Shown here in pieces: positions 56,930-64,000 of a DNA stretch of 64,000 bases. Position 1 is the stretch's first letter, and each line of letters begins with the position of its first letter. Location of the stretch: contig NZ_LZHV01000073.1 of assembly GCF_001667275.1 (NCBI RefSeq), positions 46,738 through 110,737 of the forward strand, in the 5' to 3' direction. The DNA is from Mycobacterium sp. ACS4054. GTDB lineage: Bacteria; Actinomycetota; Actinomycetes; Mycobacteriales; Mycobacteriaceae. The position numbers were made by a program, and so were the translations under genes. The notes beneath the pieces were generated by a model. That model saw nothing but the letters and a program-made list of their open reading frames with translations, was not told where the DNA came from and did not search any database.

Positions 56930-57613
56930 TCACCTGATCGGCAGCACGTCCGAGACCAGCCAGGTGTCGCCGTGCTTGGTCAGCGCGACCCGCAGCGCGG
57001 GCGCCGACTGGTTGGGCGGTTGCCCCGGCGCGTTCTGGGTGACCCGCAGGATCACCGCCACGCTCGCCGCCGCCGGCCCCAGCGCCTCGACCCCGGCCGC
57101 CAGCGTTGCGGCCTGCGCGGTGACGTTGTGCTGGGCCAGCTCCGAGCTGGACTTCGTGTACTGCTCCTTGAAGGCGGCCGCGTGCTCCGGGACGATCAGC
57201 GCGGTGGCCCGGTCGATGGAGCTGTCCGGGGCGCCCGGGCTGAACGAGGCCATCGCCTCCGCCATCCCCGTGGCGACGCGCACCACGTCACGGGAGTCGT
57301 CCTTGAATTCGCGGTCCGACTGGGTCCAATGCGTGTAACCGGTGAACACCGCGGCCACCAGCGCCGCCGTGCACAGGAAGACGACGGCCAGGCGCAGGCC
57401 CGGCGCGTCGTCGTCGGTGCCGACGCTGACCGAATCGCGCCGCAGCAGCCAGAAATTCACCCCGACGCCCTCGACGATCAGCAACACGAGCACCGAGCAC
57501 ACCGACACCCACCACAGCGGCCAGCCCAGGACCAGCCCGATCGCCAGCAACGCCGCGATGGCCGCCAGCGGGGCCAGGATGTCGAAGGCGACCAGGCGCC
57601 AGACGTTTCTCAT
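56930..57613 (-). CDS. Mce-associated-like membrane protein (Rv0200-like)
   Basis: A 227-residue protein with an N-terminal pair of helices (VAFDILAPLAAIAALLAIGL and WWVSVCSVLVLLIVEGV), a third helix near residue 80, and a C-terminal extracytoplasmic domain. The pattern of the outer domain (YTKSSSELAQHNVTAQAATL, then VAVILRVTQNAPG) resembles Mce-associated proteins, which stabilise or assist Mce lipid importers. It overlaps the upstream partner by 4 bp (57610-57613). No mce operon is in the window. Function unknown. Confidence 0.7.
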   Translation of the reverse strand: MRNVWRLVAFDILAPLAAIAALLAIGLVLGWPLWWVSVCSVLVLLIVEGVGVNFWLLRRDSVSVGTDDDAPGLRLAVVFLCTAALVAAVFTGYTHWTQSDREFKDDSRDVVRVATGMAEAMASFSPGAPDSSIDRATALIVPEHAAAFKEQYTKSSSELAQHNVTAQAATLAAGVEALGPAAASVAVILRVTQNAPGQPPNQSAPALRVALTKHGDTWLVSDVLPIR

Positions 57614-58251
57614 CGGATCGACTCCAGCCCCGAGATCATCAGCTTGCCCTCCACGTCGCACACGTCGAGGCGCAGATTCCAGTGCACCGTCTGCGGTTTG
57701 GCGCCGGCGTTCTCACTGACCGACGTCGCGACCAGCATCACCGAGTCCAGGCGGCTGGCAAACGGCGGCAGCTTGGTGGTCACCACGGGCCGCGAGCTAC
57801 CGGGCTGGGTGTCCAGGTCGCGGTGGACCGTCTCGACGGCCACCGCCTCGATCCGCCCGGCGCTCTTGGACTGCAGCTTTTCCACCACCTGCCGGTAGGG
57901 CTGCATGGCCGCGTCGAAGTCGGTGTTGAGTTCGCCGACCGTCCCGTCGTGCAGCCGTTGCAGGCTGGAATCGACGTTGCCGCTGTTCATGTTGATCAGC
58001 ACGCCCGTCCAGTCGGCCGCGGTCTGCATGACCTGGGTGAGGTAGCGGCGTTCGGCCATGTCGTCGCGGTGCCCGGACCACAGGACGAATGCGAACACCA
58101 CCGCCGCCACCGACAGCACCCCCAGGACGGCCGACGCGATGCCGTACGGGGAGAACATCGGGCCGTCGGCGGATTCCTCGTCGACGGCTTCGTCGGGATC
58201 TTCGAGGTCCACCTCTTCCGTCGCTGCTTCGGTTCGCTCGCCGTCTGACAT
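57610..58251 (-). CDS. Mce-associated-like membrane protein (Rv0199-like)
   Basis: A 213-residue protein. An acidic cytoplasmic N-terminus is followed by one membrane helix (GIASAVLGVLSVAAVVFAFV, residues ~37-56) and an outer domain with DGTVGELNTDFDAAMQPYRQ, a segment typical of Mce-associated proteins. It is the first gene of a two-gene operon with the Rv0200-like protein (4-bp overlap). It is divergent from zmp1, 41 bp apart. A partner of an Mce-type transporter encoded elsewhere is likely, but this is inference. Confidence 0.75.
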   Translation of the reverse strand: MSDGERTEAATEEVDLEDPDEAVDEESADGPMFSPYGIASAVLGVLSVAAVVFAFVLWSGHRDDMAERRYLTQVMQTAADWTGVLINMNSGNVDSSLQRLHDGTVGELNTDFDAAMQPYRQVVEKLQSKSAGRIEAVAVETVHRDLDTQPGSSRPVVTTKLPPFASRLDSVMLVATSVSENAGAKPQTVHWNLRLDVCDVEGKLMISGLESIR

Positions 58252-58292
58252 GGCCCGATCGTCGCACCCGGGAAAGATGGAAGGATGGCGGG

Positions 58293-60278
58293 GTGACTGT
58301 AGAGGCCATTCGCTCGGGCATCGACCTGAGCCACGTCGACGCCAACACCCGCCCCCAGGACGACCTGTTCGGTCACGTCAACGGCCGCTGGCTGGCCGAA
58401 TACGACATCCCGGCGGACCGGGCCACCGACGGGGCGTTCCGTCAGCTCTATGACCGCGCCGAGGAGCAGGTGCGCGACCTGATCATCGAGGCCAGCCAGA
58501 CCGGCGCCGCCCCCGGCACCGATCAGCAACGCATCGGCGACCTGTACGCCAGCTTCCTCGACGAGGAGACCGTCGAGCGGCGCGGCCTGCAACCGCTGCG
58601 CGACGAGCTGGCCACCATCGACGACGCCGCCGACGCGGACGCGTTGACGGCCGCCGTGGGCGCGCTGCAGCGCACCGGGGTGGGCGGCGGCGTGGCGGCC
58701 TACATCGACACCGACGCCAAGAACTCCGCCCGTTACCTGGTGCACCTCACCCAATCCGGCCTCGGACTGCCCGACGAGTCCTACTACCGCGAGGAGCGGC
58801 ACGCCGAGGTGCTGGAGGCCTACCCGGGTCACATCGCGCGGATGTTCGCCCTGGTGTTCGGCGGTGACGCGGCCGAACACATCCGGGACGCGGAGCGCAT
58901 CGTCGCGCTGGAGGCCAGGCTCGCCGAGGCGCACTGGGACGTGGTCAAGCGCCGCGACGCCGACCTCAGCTACAACCTGCGCACGTTCGCGCAACTGCGC
59001 GACGAATCGCTGGGGTTCGATTGGGCCGCCTGGGCCACCGCCCTGGGTGCCGGCCCCGAGGGCCTCGCCGAAGTGATTGTGCGCCAACCGGATTACCTGC
59101 GCGCGTTCGCCGAGCTGTGGCGCAACGAGGACATCGAGGTGTGGAAGAGCTGGGCCCGCTGGCGGTTGATCCGCGCCCGCGCGTCCTGGCTGACCGACGA
59201 CCTGGTCGCCGCGGACTTCGACTTCTACGGCCGCCTGCTCACCGGCGCCGAGCAGATCCGCGAGCGCTGGAAGCGGGCGGTGTCGCTGGTGGAGAGCCTG
59301 ATGGGCGACGCCGTCGGAAAGCTCTACGTGCAGCGGCATTTCCCGCCGGACGCCAAGGCTCGCATCGACGCCCTGGTGGACAACCTGAAGGCGGCGTACC
59401 GCCAGTCCATCCACGAGCTGGACTGGATGACCCCGCAGACCCGGGAGCGCGCCCTGGCGAAGCTGGACAAATTCGTCGCCAAGGTCGGCTACCCGGCGAA
59501 GTGGCGCGACTACTCCGCGCTGGTGATCGACCGCGACGACCTCTACGGCAACTTCCTTCGCGGCTACGCGGTCAACCACGACCGCGAGCTGGCCAAGCTG
59601 GGCGGCCCGGTCGATAAGGACGAGTGGTTCATGACGCCCCAGACGGTCAACGCCTACTACAACCCGGGGATGAACGAAATCGTCTTTCCCGCGGCAATTT
59701 TGCAGCCCCCGTTCTTCGACCCGGACGCCGACGACGCCGCCAACTACGGCGGGATCGGCTCGGTGATAGGGCACGAGATCGGGCACGGCTTCGACGACCA
59801 GGGCGCCAAGTACGACGGCGACGGCAACCTGGTGGACTGGTGGACCGACGCCGATCGCGCCGAATTCGGTTCCCGCACCAAGGCTCTCATCGAGCAGTAC
59901 GACGCCTACACGCCGCGCGGGTTGGGCGAGGGCCACCACGTCAACGGCGCGTTCACCGTCGGGGAGAACATCGGCGACCTGGGTGGGTTGTCGATCGCCC
60001 TGCTGGCCTACCAGCTGTCGCTACAGGGCCGGCCCGCGCCCGTCATCGACGGGCTGACCGGAGTGCAGCGCGTGTTCTACGGCTGGGCGCAGGTGTGGCG
60101 CACCAAATCCCGTGCGGCCGAAGCGATCCGGCGGCTGGCGACCGATCCGCACTCACCGCCGGAGTTCCGCTGCAACGGCGTCATCCGCAACATGGACGCG
60201 TTCTACGACGCTTTCGACGTGGCCGAGGGCGACGCGCTGTTCCTGGAGAAGCAGCGCCGGGTCAGGATCTGGAACTGA
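58293..60278 (+). CDS. zmp1: Zinc metalloprotease Zmp1
   Basis: A 661-residue neprilysin-type (M13) metalloprotease. Zinc ligands are H494 and H498 in the GHEIGH motif, with catalytic E495, and E558 in GENIGDLGG. The substrate-binding NAYYNPGMNEIVFPA precedes. Zmp1 is exported by mycobacteria and is known to interfere with phagosome maturation in M. tuberculosis. No signal peptide is visible, as in that protein. The GTG start at 58293 has GGAAGGA 7 nt upstream. The last 17 bp overlap the convergent oxidoreductase gene. Confidence 0.93.
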   Translation: MTVEAIRSGIDLSHVDANTRPQDDLFGHVNGRWLAEYDIPADRATDGAFRQLYDRAEEQVRDLIIEASQTGAAPGTDQQRIGDLYASFLDEETVERRGLQPLRDELATIDDAADADALTAAVGALQRTGVGGGVAAYIDTDAKNSARYLVHLTQSGLGLPDESYYREERHAEVLEAYPGHIARMFALVFGGDAAEHIRDAERIVALEARLAEAHWDVVKRRDADLSYNLRTFAQLRDESLGFDWAAWATALGAGPEGLAEVIVRQPDYLRAFAELWRNEDIEVWKSWARWRLIRARASWLTDDLVAADFDFYGRLLTGAEQIRERWKRAVSLVESLMGDAVGKLYVQRHFPPDAKARIDALVDNLKAAYRQSIHELDWMTPQTRERALAKLDKFVAKVGYPAKWRDYSALVIDRDDLYGNFLRGYAVNHDRELAKLGGPVDKDEWFMTPQTVNAYYNPGMNEIVFPAAILQPPFFDPDADDAANYGGIGSVIGHEIGHGFDDQGAKYDGDGNLVDWWTDADRAEFGSRTKALIEQYDAYTPRGLGEGHHVNGAFTVGENIGDLGGLSIALLAYQLSLQGRPAPVIDGLTGVQRVFYGWAQVWRTKSRAAEAIRRLATDPHSPPEFRCNGVIRNMDAFYDAFDVAEGDALFLEKQRRVRIWN

Positions 60279-62508
60279 CGGCGGCCGGCACCGGTTCGAT
60301 CCGGGCCGGCACGTGCTTGTGCCACGGCGTGCCGGCGAAGGGGTCGCGCCAGTCGGTCGAGGTGAGCGCGTTCGGGGCGACGCCGGGAACCATGGTGCGC
60401 CCGTCGCCGTCGACGTAGTCCAGCCCGAAACCGTTGGGCAGGGCCGCGTGCCCGGCCAGCATGGTCTCGGTGATCTCGACGGTGGCCTCGGCGCTGCCGG
60501 CCGCGGTGCTGATGCGGACGCGGCACCCGTCGACCAGGCCCAGCGTTTGGGCGTCCTCCACGCTGACGCGCAGCGCCCCGTCCGCGTCGCGCTTGCGCCA
60601 CGACGGGTCGCGGAAGATGTCGTTGGCGGTGTAGGCGCGGCGCTCCCCCACCGACAGCACGATCGGGAATTCCGGCGTGGTCAGCTGCGGCGGCGCGGCG
60701 GCCAACGCACTTAATTCGTCGAGCATCTCCTGGATCTCCAGCGCGATCTTGTGATCGGCATGGCTGATCAGCACGAAGTCGTCCTCATAGTTGTGCGCGG
60801 TGAACGTCACCCCGGACGGGCTGTCGAGGATCGCGTCGAACAGGGCGTTGCCGTCGGCGTGACCGGCGCGGCGCACGGCCTCGGGATAGGTGAGCGCGGC
60901 CTTCTGGGCGAGCCCCCACAGGGCGGCCGCGCCGCGCAGGCCGTCCGGCAGGGTGGGCCCGAGGGTCTCGTAGAGGACGTAGGGCAGCAGCTTCGCGACG
61001 GTCGGGTTGGTCGCGGTGGCGGTCAGGAACGCCTCGGTGTACGCCTGTCGGCCGCGCTGGGCCGCCTCGGCCAGTGGTCGCAGGTCCGCGTCTTCGACGA
61101 CGCCCAGCGCCCGCACCAGGCGCGCCCAGATCTCCGGCTCGGGCAGCGTTCCGGGCAGCGGTTCGAACAGCGGCCGGCGCAGCTGAAAGGCGTTGTGCGG
61201 GAACTCCAGATTGAAGAACGTGGCCTCCGGCTTCTCGAACTGGGAGGCCGCGGGCAGCACGTAGTGCGCCAGCCGGGCCGTCTCGGTCATCGCGACGTCG
61301 ATGACGACCATCAGCTCCAGCGCTTCGAAGGCCTCCCGGCAGGCCGCCGAGTTGGCCAGCGAGTGCGCGGGATTGCTGCTTTCCACGATCATGGCCCGGA
61401 ACCGGTCCGGGTGGTCGGTGAGGATCTCCTCGGGCACGACGTTGCTGGGCACCAATCCGGCGATGATCGGGGCGCCGGTCACCGGCGTGCGACCGGAGAA
61501 CTGGCCGAACAGCGGCCCGAACGCCGAATGCAGGTGCTGGCCACCCTTTTTCGCGAAGTTGCCGGTGAAGATCCACAGCAGCTTGTTCAGATACGAGCAG
61601 AGCGTGCTGTTGGGCGCCTGCTGCACCCCGAGGTCCTCGAACACCGAGACACTGGCGGCCGCGCCGATGCGCCGCGCCGCCGCCCGCAACAACTCCTCGT
61701 CCACCCCGCACCGTTGCGCGTAGTCGGCGACGTTGATGGCGCGCAGCGCGGCCCGGACACCTTCCGCCCCGCGCACGTGCTCGGCGAGAAACGTTTCGTC
61801 ACAGAGGTTTTCCTGGACCAGGACCGCCGCCAGGGCGGCCAGGCACCACGCGTCGGTGCCGGGCTGGACCCGCAGATGGAAGTCGGACATCTTGGCGGTG
61901 TCGGTGACGACGGGGTCGATGACGATCATCGAGCGGGCCGGGTCCTTGGCGATCTCGTTGAGCACCACCCGGGCGCGGGGGAAGCTCTGCGACATCCACG
62001 GGTTCTTCCCGACGAACACCGACACCTCGGCGTGCTCGAATTCACCTCGCGTGTGACCGCCGTACAGCTGCCCGTCGATCCAGGCCTCACCGGTCTTCTC
62101 CTGCGCCAAGGCATTTGACCGATAGCGCGACCCCAGGGCCTTCAGGAAGGCGCCGCTGTAGGCCCCGCCCAGGTGATTGCCCTGGCCGCCACCGCCGTAG
62201 TAGAAGATCTTGTCCCCGCCGTAGCTGTCCCGGATCCGCTTGAACCCCTCGGCGATCTCGACAATCGCGGTGTCCCAGTCGATCTCCTCGAAGCTGCCGT
62301 CGGCGCGCCGGCGCAGCGGCGAGGTCAGCCGAGCGCCGCTGTTCTGATAGTGATCCAGCCGCAGCGCCTTGTTGCAGGTGTAGCCCTGCGACGCGGGGTG
62401 CGCCTTGTCGCCCCGGATGCGCGCCAGCCGCCGGTCCTCGACTTGCACGACGATGCCGCAGTTGCATTCGCAGAGGATGCAGGCCGTGGACTTCCATTCA
62501 CCGGTCAT
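60262..62508 (-). CDS. Molybdopterin oxidoreductase (Rv0197-like)
   Basis: A 748-residue molybdenum enzyme of the bis-MGD/formate-dehydrogenase-like family. An N-terminal [4Fe-4S] motif is present: C10, C13, C17 and C45 (CILCECNC, then YTCNK). The central MGD domains hold GGGGQGNHLGGAYSG and VFVGKNPWMSQ; the C-terminal beta-barrel carries GERRAYTANDIFRD. The substrate is unknown; it may be an assimilatory or detoxifying oxidoreductase. No twin-arginine signal is seen, so it is cytoplasmic. It is coupled to the TetR gene 2 bp upstream and is the second gene of that operon. The 3' end overlaps zmp1. Confidence 0.85.
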   Translation of the reverse strand: MTGEWKSTACILCECNCGIVVQVEDRRLARIRGDKAHPASQGYTCNKALRLDHYQNSGARLTSPLRRRADGSFEEIDWDTAIVEIAEGFKRIRDSYGGDKIFYYGGGGQGNHLGGAYSGAFLKALGSRYRSNALAQEKTGEAWIDGQLYGGHTRGEFEHAEVSVFVGKNPWMSQSFPRARVVLNEIAKDPARSMIVIDPVVTDTAKMSDFHLRVQPGTDAWCLAALAAVLVQENLCDETFLAEHVRGAEGVRAALRAINVADYAQRCGVDEELLRAAARRIGAAASVSVFEDLGVQQAPNSTLCSYLNKLLWIFTGNFAKKGGQHLHSAFGPLFGQFSGRTPVTGAPIIAGLVPSNVVPEEILTDHPDRFRAMIVESSNPAHSLANSAACREAFEALELMVVIDVAMTETARLAHYVLPAASQFEKPEATFFNLEFPHNAFQLRRPLFEPLPGTLPEPEIWARLVRALGVVEDADLRPLAEAAQRGRQAYTEAFLTATATNPTVAKLLPYVLYETLGPTLPDGLRGAAALWGLAQKAALTYPEAVRRAGHADGNALFDAILDSPSGVTFTAHNYEDDFVLISHADHKIALEIQEMLDELSALAAAPPQLTTPEFPIVLSVGERRAYTANDIFRDPSWRKRDADGALRVSVEDAQTLGLVDGCRVRISTAAGSAEATVEITETMLAGHAALPNGFGLDYVDGDGRTMVPGVAPNALTSTDWRDPFAGTPWHKHVPARIEPVPAAVSSRS

Positions 62509-62510
62509 TG

Positions 62511-63086
62511 TCAGACGTCCTTCCTGGTCGCCTCGGCCGACAGCAGGCGGTGTAGCTGGCGGTGCACGACGTCGAGGGGGGTGAGGTCGCGGCGCACGCG
62601 GGCCAGCACGATCGCGCCCTCGAGCGCGGTGGTCGCCAGCACCGCCAAGTCGGCGGCCCGCTCGTGCGCCACCCCGTCGGCGATGAAGCGCTGCGCGATC
62701 AGGCCGGTCCAGCGGTCGAACACCGACGCGGCGCGCTCGACGACCGGCGCCATGCGCTCTTCCTCCCCCGCCTCCACCGACACCGCGACCACGGGGCAGC
62801 CCGCGCGATAGTCGCTGTCGAGCAGCTGCCGGCGATACTTGTCGATCAAGGTGTCCAACAGCGCCGGCCCGTTCTCGGCCTCGGCGATGATCGCCGCGAC
62901 ATGCTCGCCCGCGTAATCGACCGCCTCGCAGAGCAATTGGGTTCGCCCGCCGGGGAAATAGTGGTAGGCCGATCCGCGCGGCGCGCCGCTGTGTTCCAGG
63001 ACGTCGGAGATCGCGGTGGCGTGCGCGCCCCGCTCCCGGATCAACAGCGCGGCGGAGACCACCATCCGCTCGCGTGGACTGCGCAT
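62511..63086 (-). CDS. TetR-family regulator (Rv0196-like)
   Basis: A 191-residue TetR of the LmrA/YxaF type. The helix-turn-helix is HATAISDVLEHSGAPRGSAY (residues ~22-41). The C-terminal domain has DYRAGCPVVAVSVEAG. ATG 63086 (MRSPRERM) is chosen over the longer frame to 63164 because it matches the remembered start of Rv0196 and because TAGCAT lies at -13 to -8. The start codon begins inside a 20-bp palindrome (63086-63105) that is a strong autoregulatory operator candidate. The next gene, 2 bp away, is the molybdopterin oxidoreductase. Confidence 0.85.
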   Translation of the reverse strand: MRSPRERMVVSAALLIRERGAHATAISDVLEHSGAPRGSAYHYFPGGRTQLLCEAVDYAGEHVAAIIAEAENGPALLDTLIDKYRRQLLDSDYRAGCPVVAVSVEAGEEERMAPVVERAASVFDRWTGLIAQRFIADGVAHERAADLAVLATTALEGAIVLARVRRDLTPLDVVHRQLHRLLSAEATRKDV

Positions 63087-63105
63087 ATGTATGATGCTAT
63101 ACATA
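63086..63105 (-). promoter_or_regulatory. Operator/promoter at the TetR start: TATGTAT-N6-ATACATA
   Basis: TATGTAT, GATGCT and ATACATA form a 20-bp inverted repeat with 7-bp arms. Read leftward it includes TAGCAT (63094-63099) at -13 to -8 from ATG 63086. Binding here would cover the promoter of the TetR-oxidoreductase operon. Confidence 0.6.
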
Positions 63106-63130
63106 ATCGCCCGGCCCGCGAAAGCCCCCA

Positions 63131-63146
63131 GCTCGCATTGGCGAGC
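63131..63146 (-). terminator. Second small hairpin downstream of the transpeptidase gene
   Basis: GCTCGC, the loop ATTG and GCGAGC form a perfect 6-bp stem. It overlaps the outer edge of the larger hairpin by three bases, so the two exclude each other only at their edges. Confidence 0.35.
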
Positions 63147-63197
63147 AGACGCAAAATCGCCCAATTCCGGATCGGAATGGGCGATTTTGCGACTGCT
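63144..63197 (-). terminator. Large hairpin downstream of the transpeptidase gene
   Basis: AGCAG-a-CGCAAAATCGCCC pairs with GGGCGATTTTGCG-a-CTGCT, giving 5 and 13 bp stems split by one A-A mismatch, and an inner ATTCC/GGAAT extension after a bulged A. It lies 12 bp downstream of the L,D-transpeptidase stop, so it probably ends that transcript. There is no T-run. Confidence 0.6.
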
Positions 63198-63208
63198 GGA
63201 CTAAGCGC

Positions 63209-64000
63209 TTAGTTCATCCAGTCGGCGGAGCCGTCGTTCTTCTTGTACGAGCCGCCGCTGGAGTTCTTCACGACGATCGGGTCACCCGGACCGAAGTTGT
63301 CGAAGAACCACCTCGCGTTGGCGGGGCTGATGTTGATGCAGCCGTGGCTGACGTCGCGCTTGCCCTGGTCGTCCACCGACCACGGCGCGCTGTGCACGTA
63401 GTCGCCGACGTTGTCGAAGCGGACCGCGTCCTCCACCGTCACCTTGTAGCCGTAGGTCGAATTCACCGGCACCCCGTAGGTGGAGGAGTCCATCACCACC
63501 GACGCCTTCTTGTCCTGCACGTAATAGGTGCCGTTGGGGGTCTGGTGGTTGCCCGACGTCATGCCCATCGACATCGGGAAGGTCTTCTCCACGGTGCCGT
63601 TTCGGGTGATGGTCAGCTGATGGGTCGCGTCGTCGGCCGTGGCGATCAGCGTGTCACCGGTCTGGAAGGTGGACACGGTCCCGCCGGCGTCGACGGTGAC
63701 CGCGGTGTGCGCGGGCCAGAAATTGATGGGGCGCCAGCGCAACTGCGTCGGGGTCATCCAGTAGAACTTGCCCGGGACCGGCGGCACCGACGAGACGTGC
63801 ACGGCGGCGATCGCCGCGTCGGCGTTCTCGACCGTTCCGGGGAAGTTGATGATGATCGGCTGGCCCACGCCCACGGTCGAACCGCCCTTGGGGACGAACG
63901 ACGGCGGGCCGAACGGCGCCGTGCCGGTGAACGGTGCGGGGTTCTGCCCGTCGGCCGAGGTCGCCGCCGGCTGCGCGGCCGGGGGCATCCACGGGGGCGG
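63209..64000 (-). CDS. L,D-transpeptidase (Rv0192/LdtMt4-like), 5' truncated
   Basis: The C-terminal 263 residues of an L,D-transpeptidase; the reading frame stays open to the window edge. A Pro-rich linker (PPPWMPPAAQ) leads to an Ig-like domain (about GGSTVGVGQPIIINFPGTV to VTVDAG) and a YkuD catalytic domain. The catalytic Cys is in SHGCINIS (codon at 63338-63340), with His in the same motif. Such enzymes make 3-3 crosslinks in peptidoglycan and are insensitive to most penicillins but blocked by carbapenems. The N-terminus with its membrane anchor or signal lies outside the window. A hairpin follows the stop. Confidence 0.9.
   Translation of the reverse strand, partial: PPPWMPPAAQPAATSADGQNPAPFTGTAPFGPPSFVPKGGSTVGVGQPIIINFPGTVENADAAIAAVHVSSVPPVPGKFYWMTPTQLRWRPINFWPAHTAVTVDAGGTVSTFQTGDTLIATADDATHQLTITRNGTVEKTFPMSMGMTSGNHQTPNGTYYVQDKKASVVMDSSTYGVPVNSTYGYKVTVEDAVRFDNVGDYVHSAPWSVDDQGKRDVSHGCINISPANARWFFDNFGPGDPIVVKNSSGGSYKKNDGSADWMN

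Noticed and set aside
1..64000. tRNA or rRNA genes, CRISPR arrays and transposase genes
   Set aside because: No cloverleaf-like segments, spaced direct repeats or transposase motifs were recognised.

Overview
The window is a piece of a mycobacterial chromosome. It is GC-rich throughout, uses many GTG starts, and carries genes typical of Mycobacterium: aftD, mmpL3, mmpL11, zmp1, a 13E12-type HNH gene, an R2-like oxidase, a WS/DGAT acyltransferase and an L,D-transpeptidase. The gene order matches, from memory, the M. tuberculosis block from Rv0236c (aftD) down to Rv0192 (L,D-transpeptidase), read in descending order. Several M. tuberculosis genes of that block are missing here, including Rv0219/Rv0218, Rv0213c/nadR and Rv0195-Rv0193c. 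Others are present instead: an acetolactate-synthase-like gene, an acyl-CoA ligase behind php, a GAF-GGDEF cyclase, an amidohydrolase/CoA-transferase pair and a dispanin-like protein. A non-tuberculous slow grower, perhaps near the M. avium complex, is plausible, but the species cannot be fixed from this sequence.

Layout. 1-5 kb: the 3' end of aftD, a lipase-maturation-factor-like membrane protein, a 13E12 HNH gene and a small secreted protein. 5-10 kb: a ThDP enzyme divergent from gabD1, then R2lox with its TetR regulator. 10-15 kb: fadE4 divergent from php, an acyl-CoA ligase and a YbjN-like protein. 15-21 kb: envelope genes (acyltransferase TmaT-like, DUF3068 protein, Rv0226c-like polytopic protein, GT4 glycosyltransferase, methyltransferase). 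21-42 kb: lipid and CoA catabolism, with an aldehyde dehydrogenase, TetR, fadD, echA1, wax ester synthase, lipC, lipW, a CoA-transferase, a hydratase-like hotdog protein, fadE3 and fadD4; a diguanylate cyclase and pckA close this part. 42-57 kb: a dynamin-like GTPase pair, trmB, a NYN-domain protein, mmpL3, an AI-2E-type permease, a flippase-like protein, the haemophore Rv0203, mmpL11 and an HTH protein. 57-64 kb: two Mce-associated-like membrane proteins, zmp1, a molybdopterin oxidoreductase with a TetR regulator, and the 3' part of an L,D-transpeptidase.

Functionally, the 15-19 kb and 47-56 kb parts build and export the mycolate/arabinan envelope: MmpL3 carries trehalose monomycolate, and Rv0203 with MmpL3/MmpL11 is linked to haem uptake in M. 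tuberculosis. The 21-42 kb part activates, oxidises and stores acyl chains.

Regulation is legible in the sequence. Eight starts (HNH gene, fadE4, php, lipW, Rv0216-like, fadD4, Rv0204c-like, Rv0196-like TetR) have a TAnnnT-like -10 element placed exactly where a leaderless transcript would need it. Several divergent intergenic gaps carry clear inverted repeats that look like repressor operators. The most striking are a pair of TATGC-N6-GCATA sites in front of an unannotated 43-codon ORF plus a TetR gene, and an 11-bp palindrome that could act as a shared two-way -10 for Rv0216/fadE3. No tRNA, rRNA, CRISPR array or insertion sequence was recognised.
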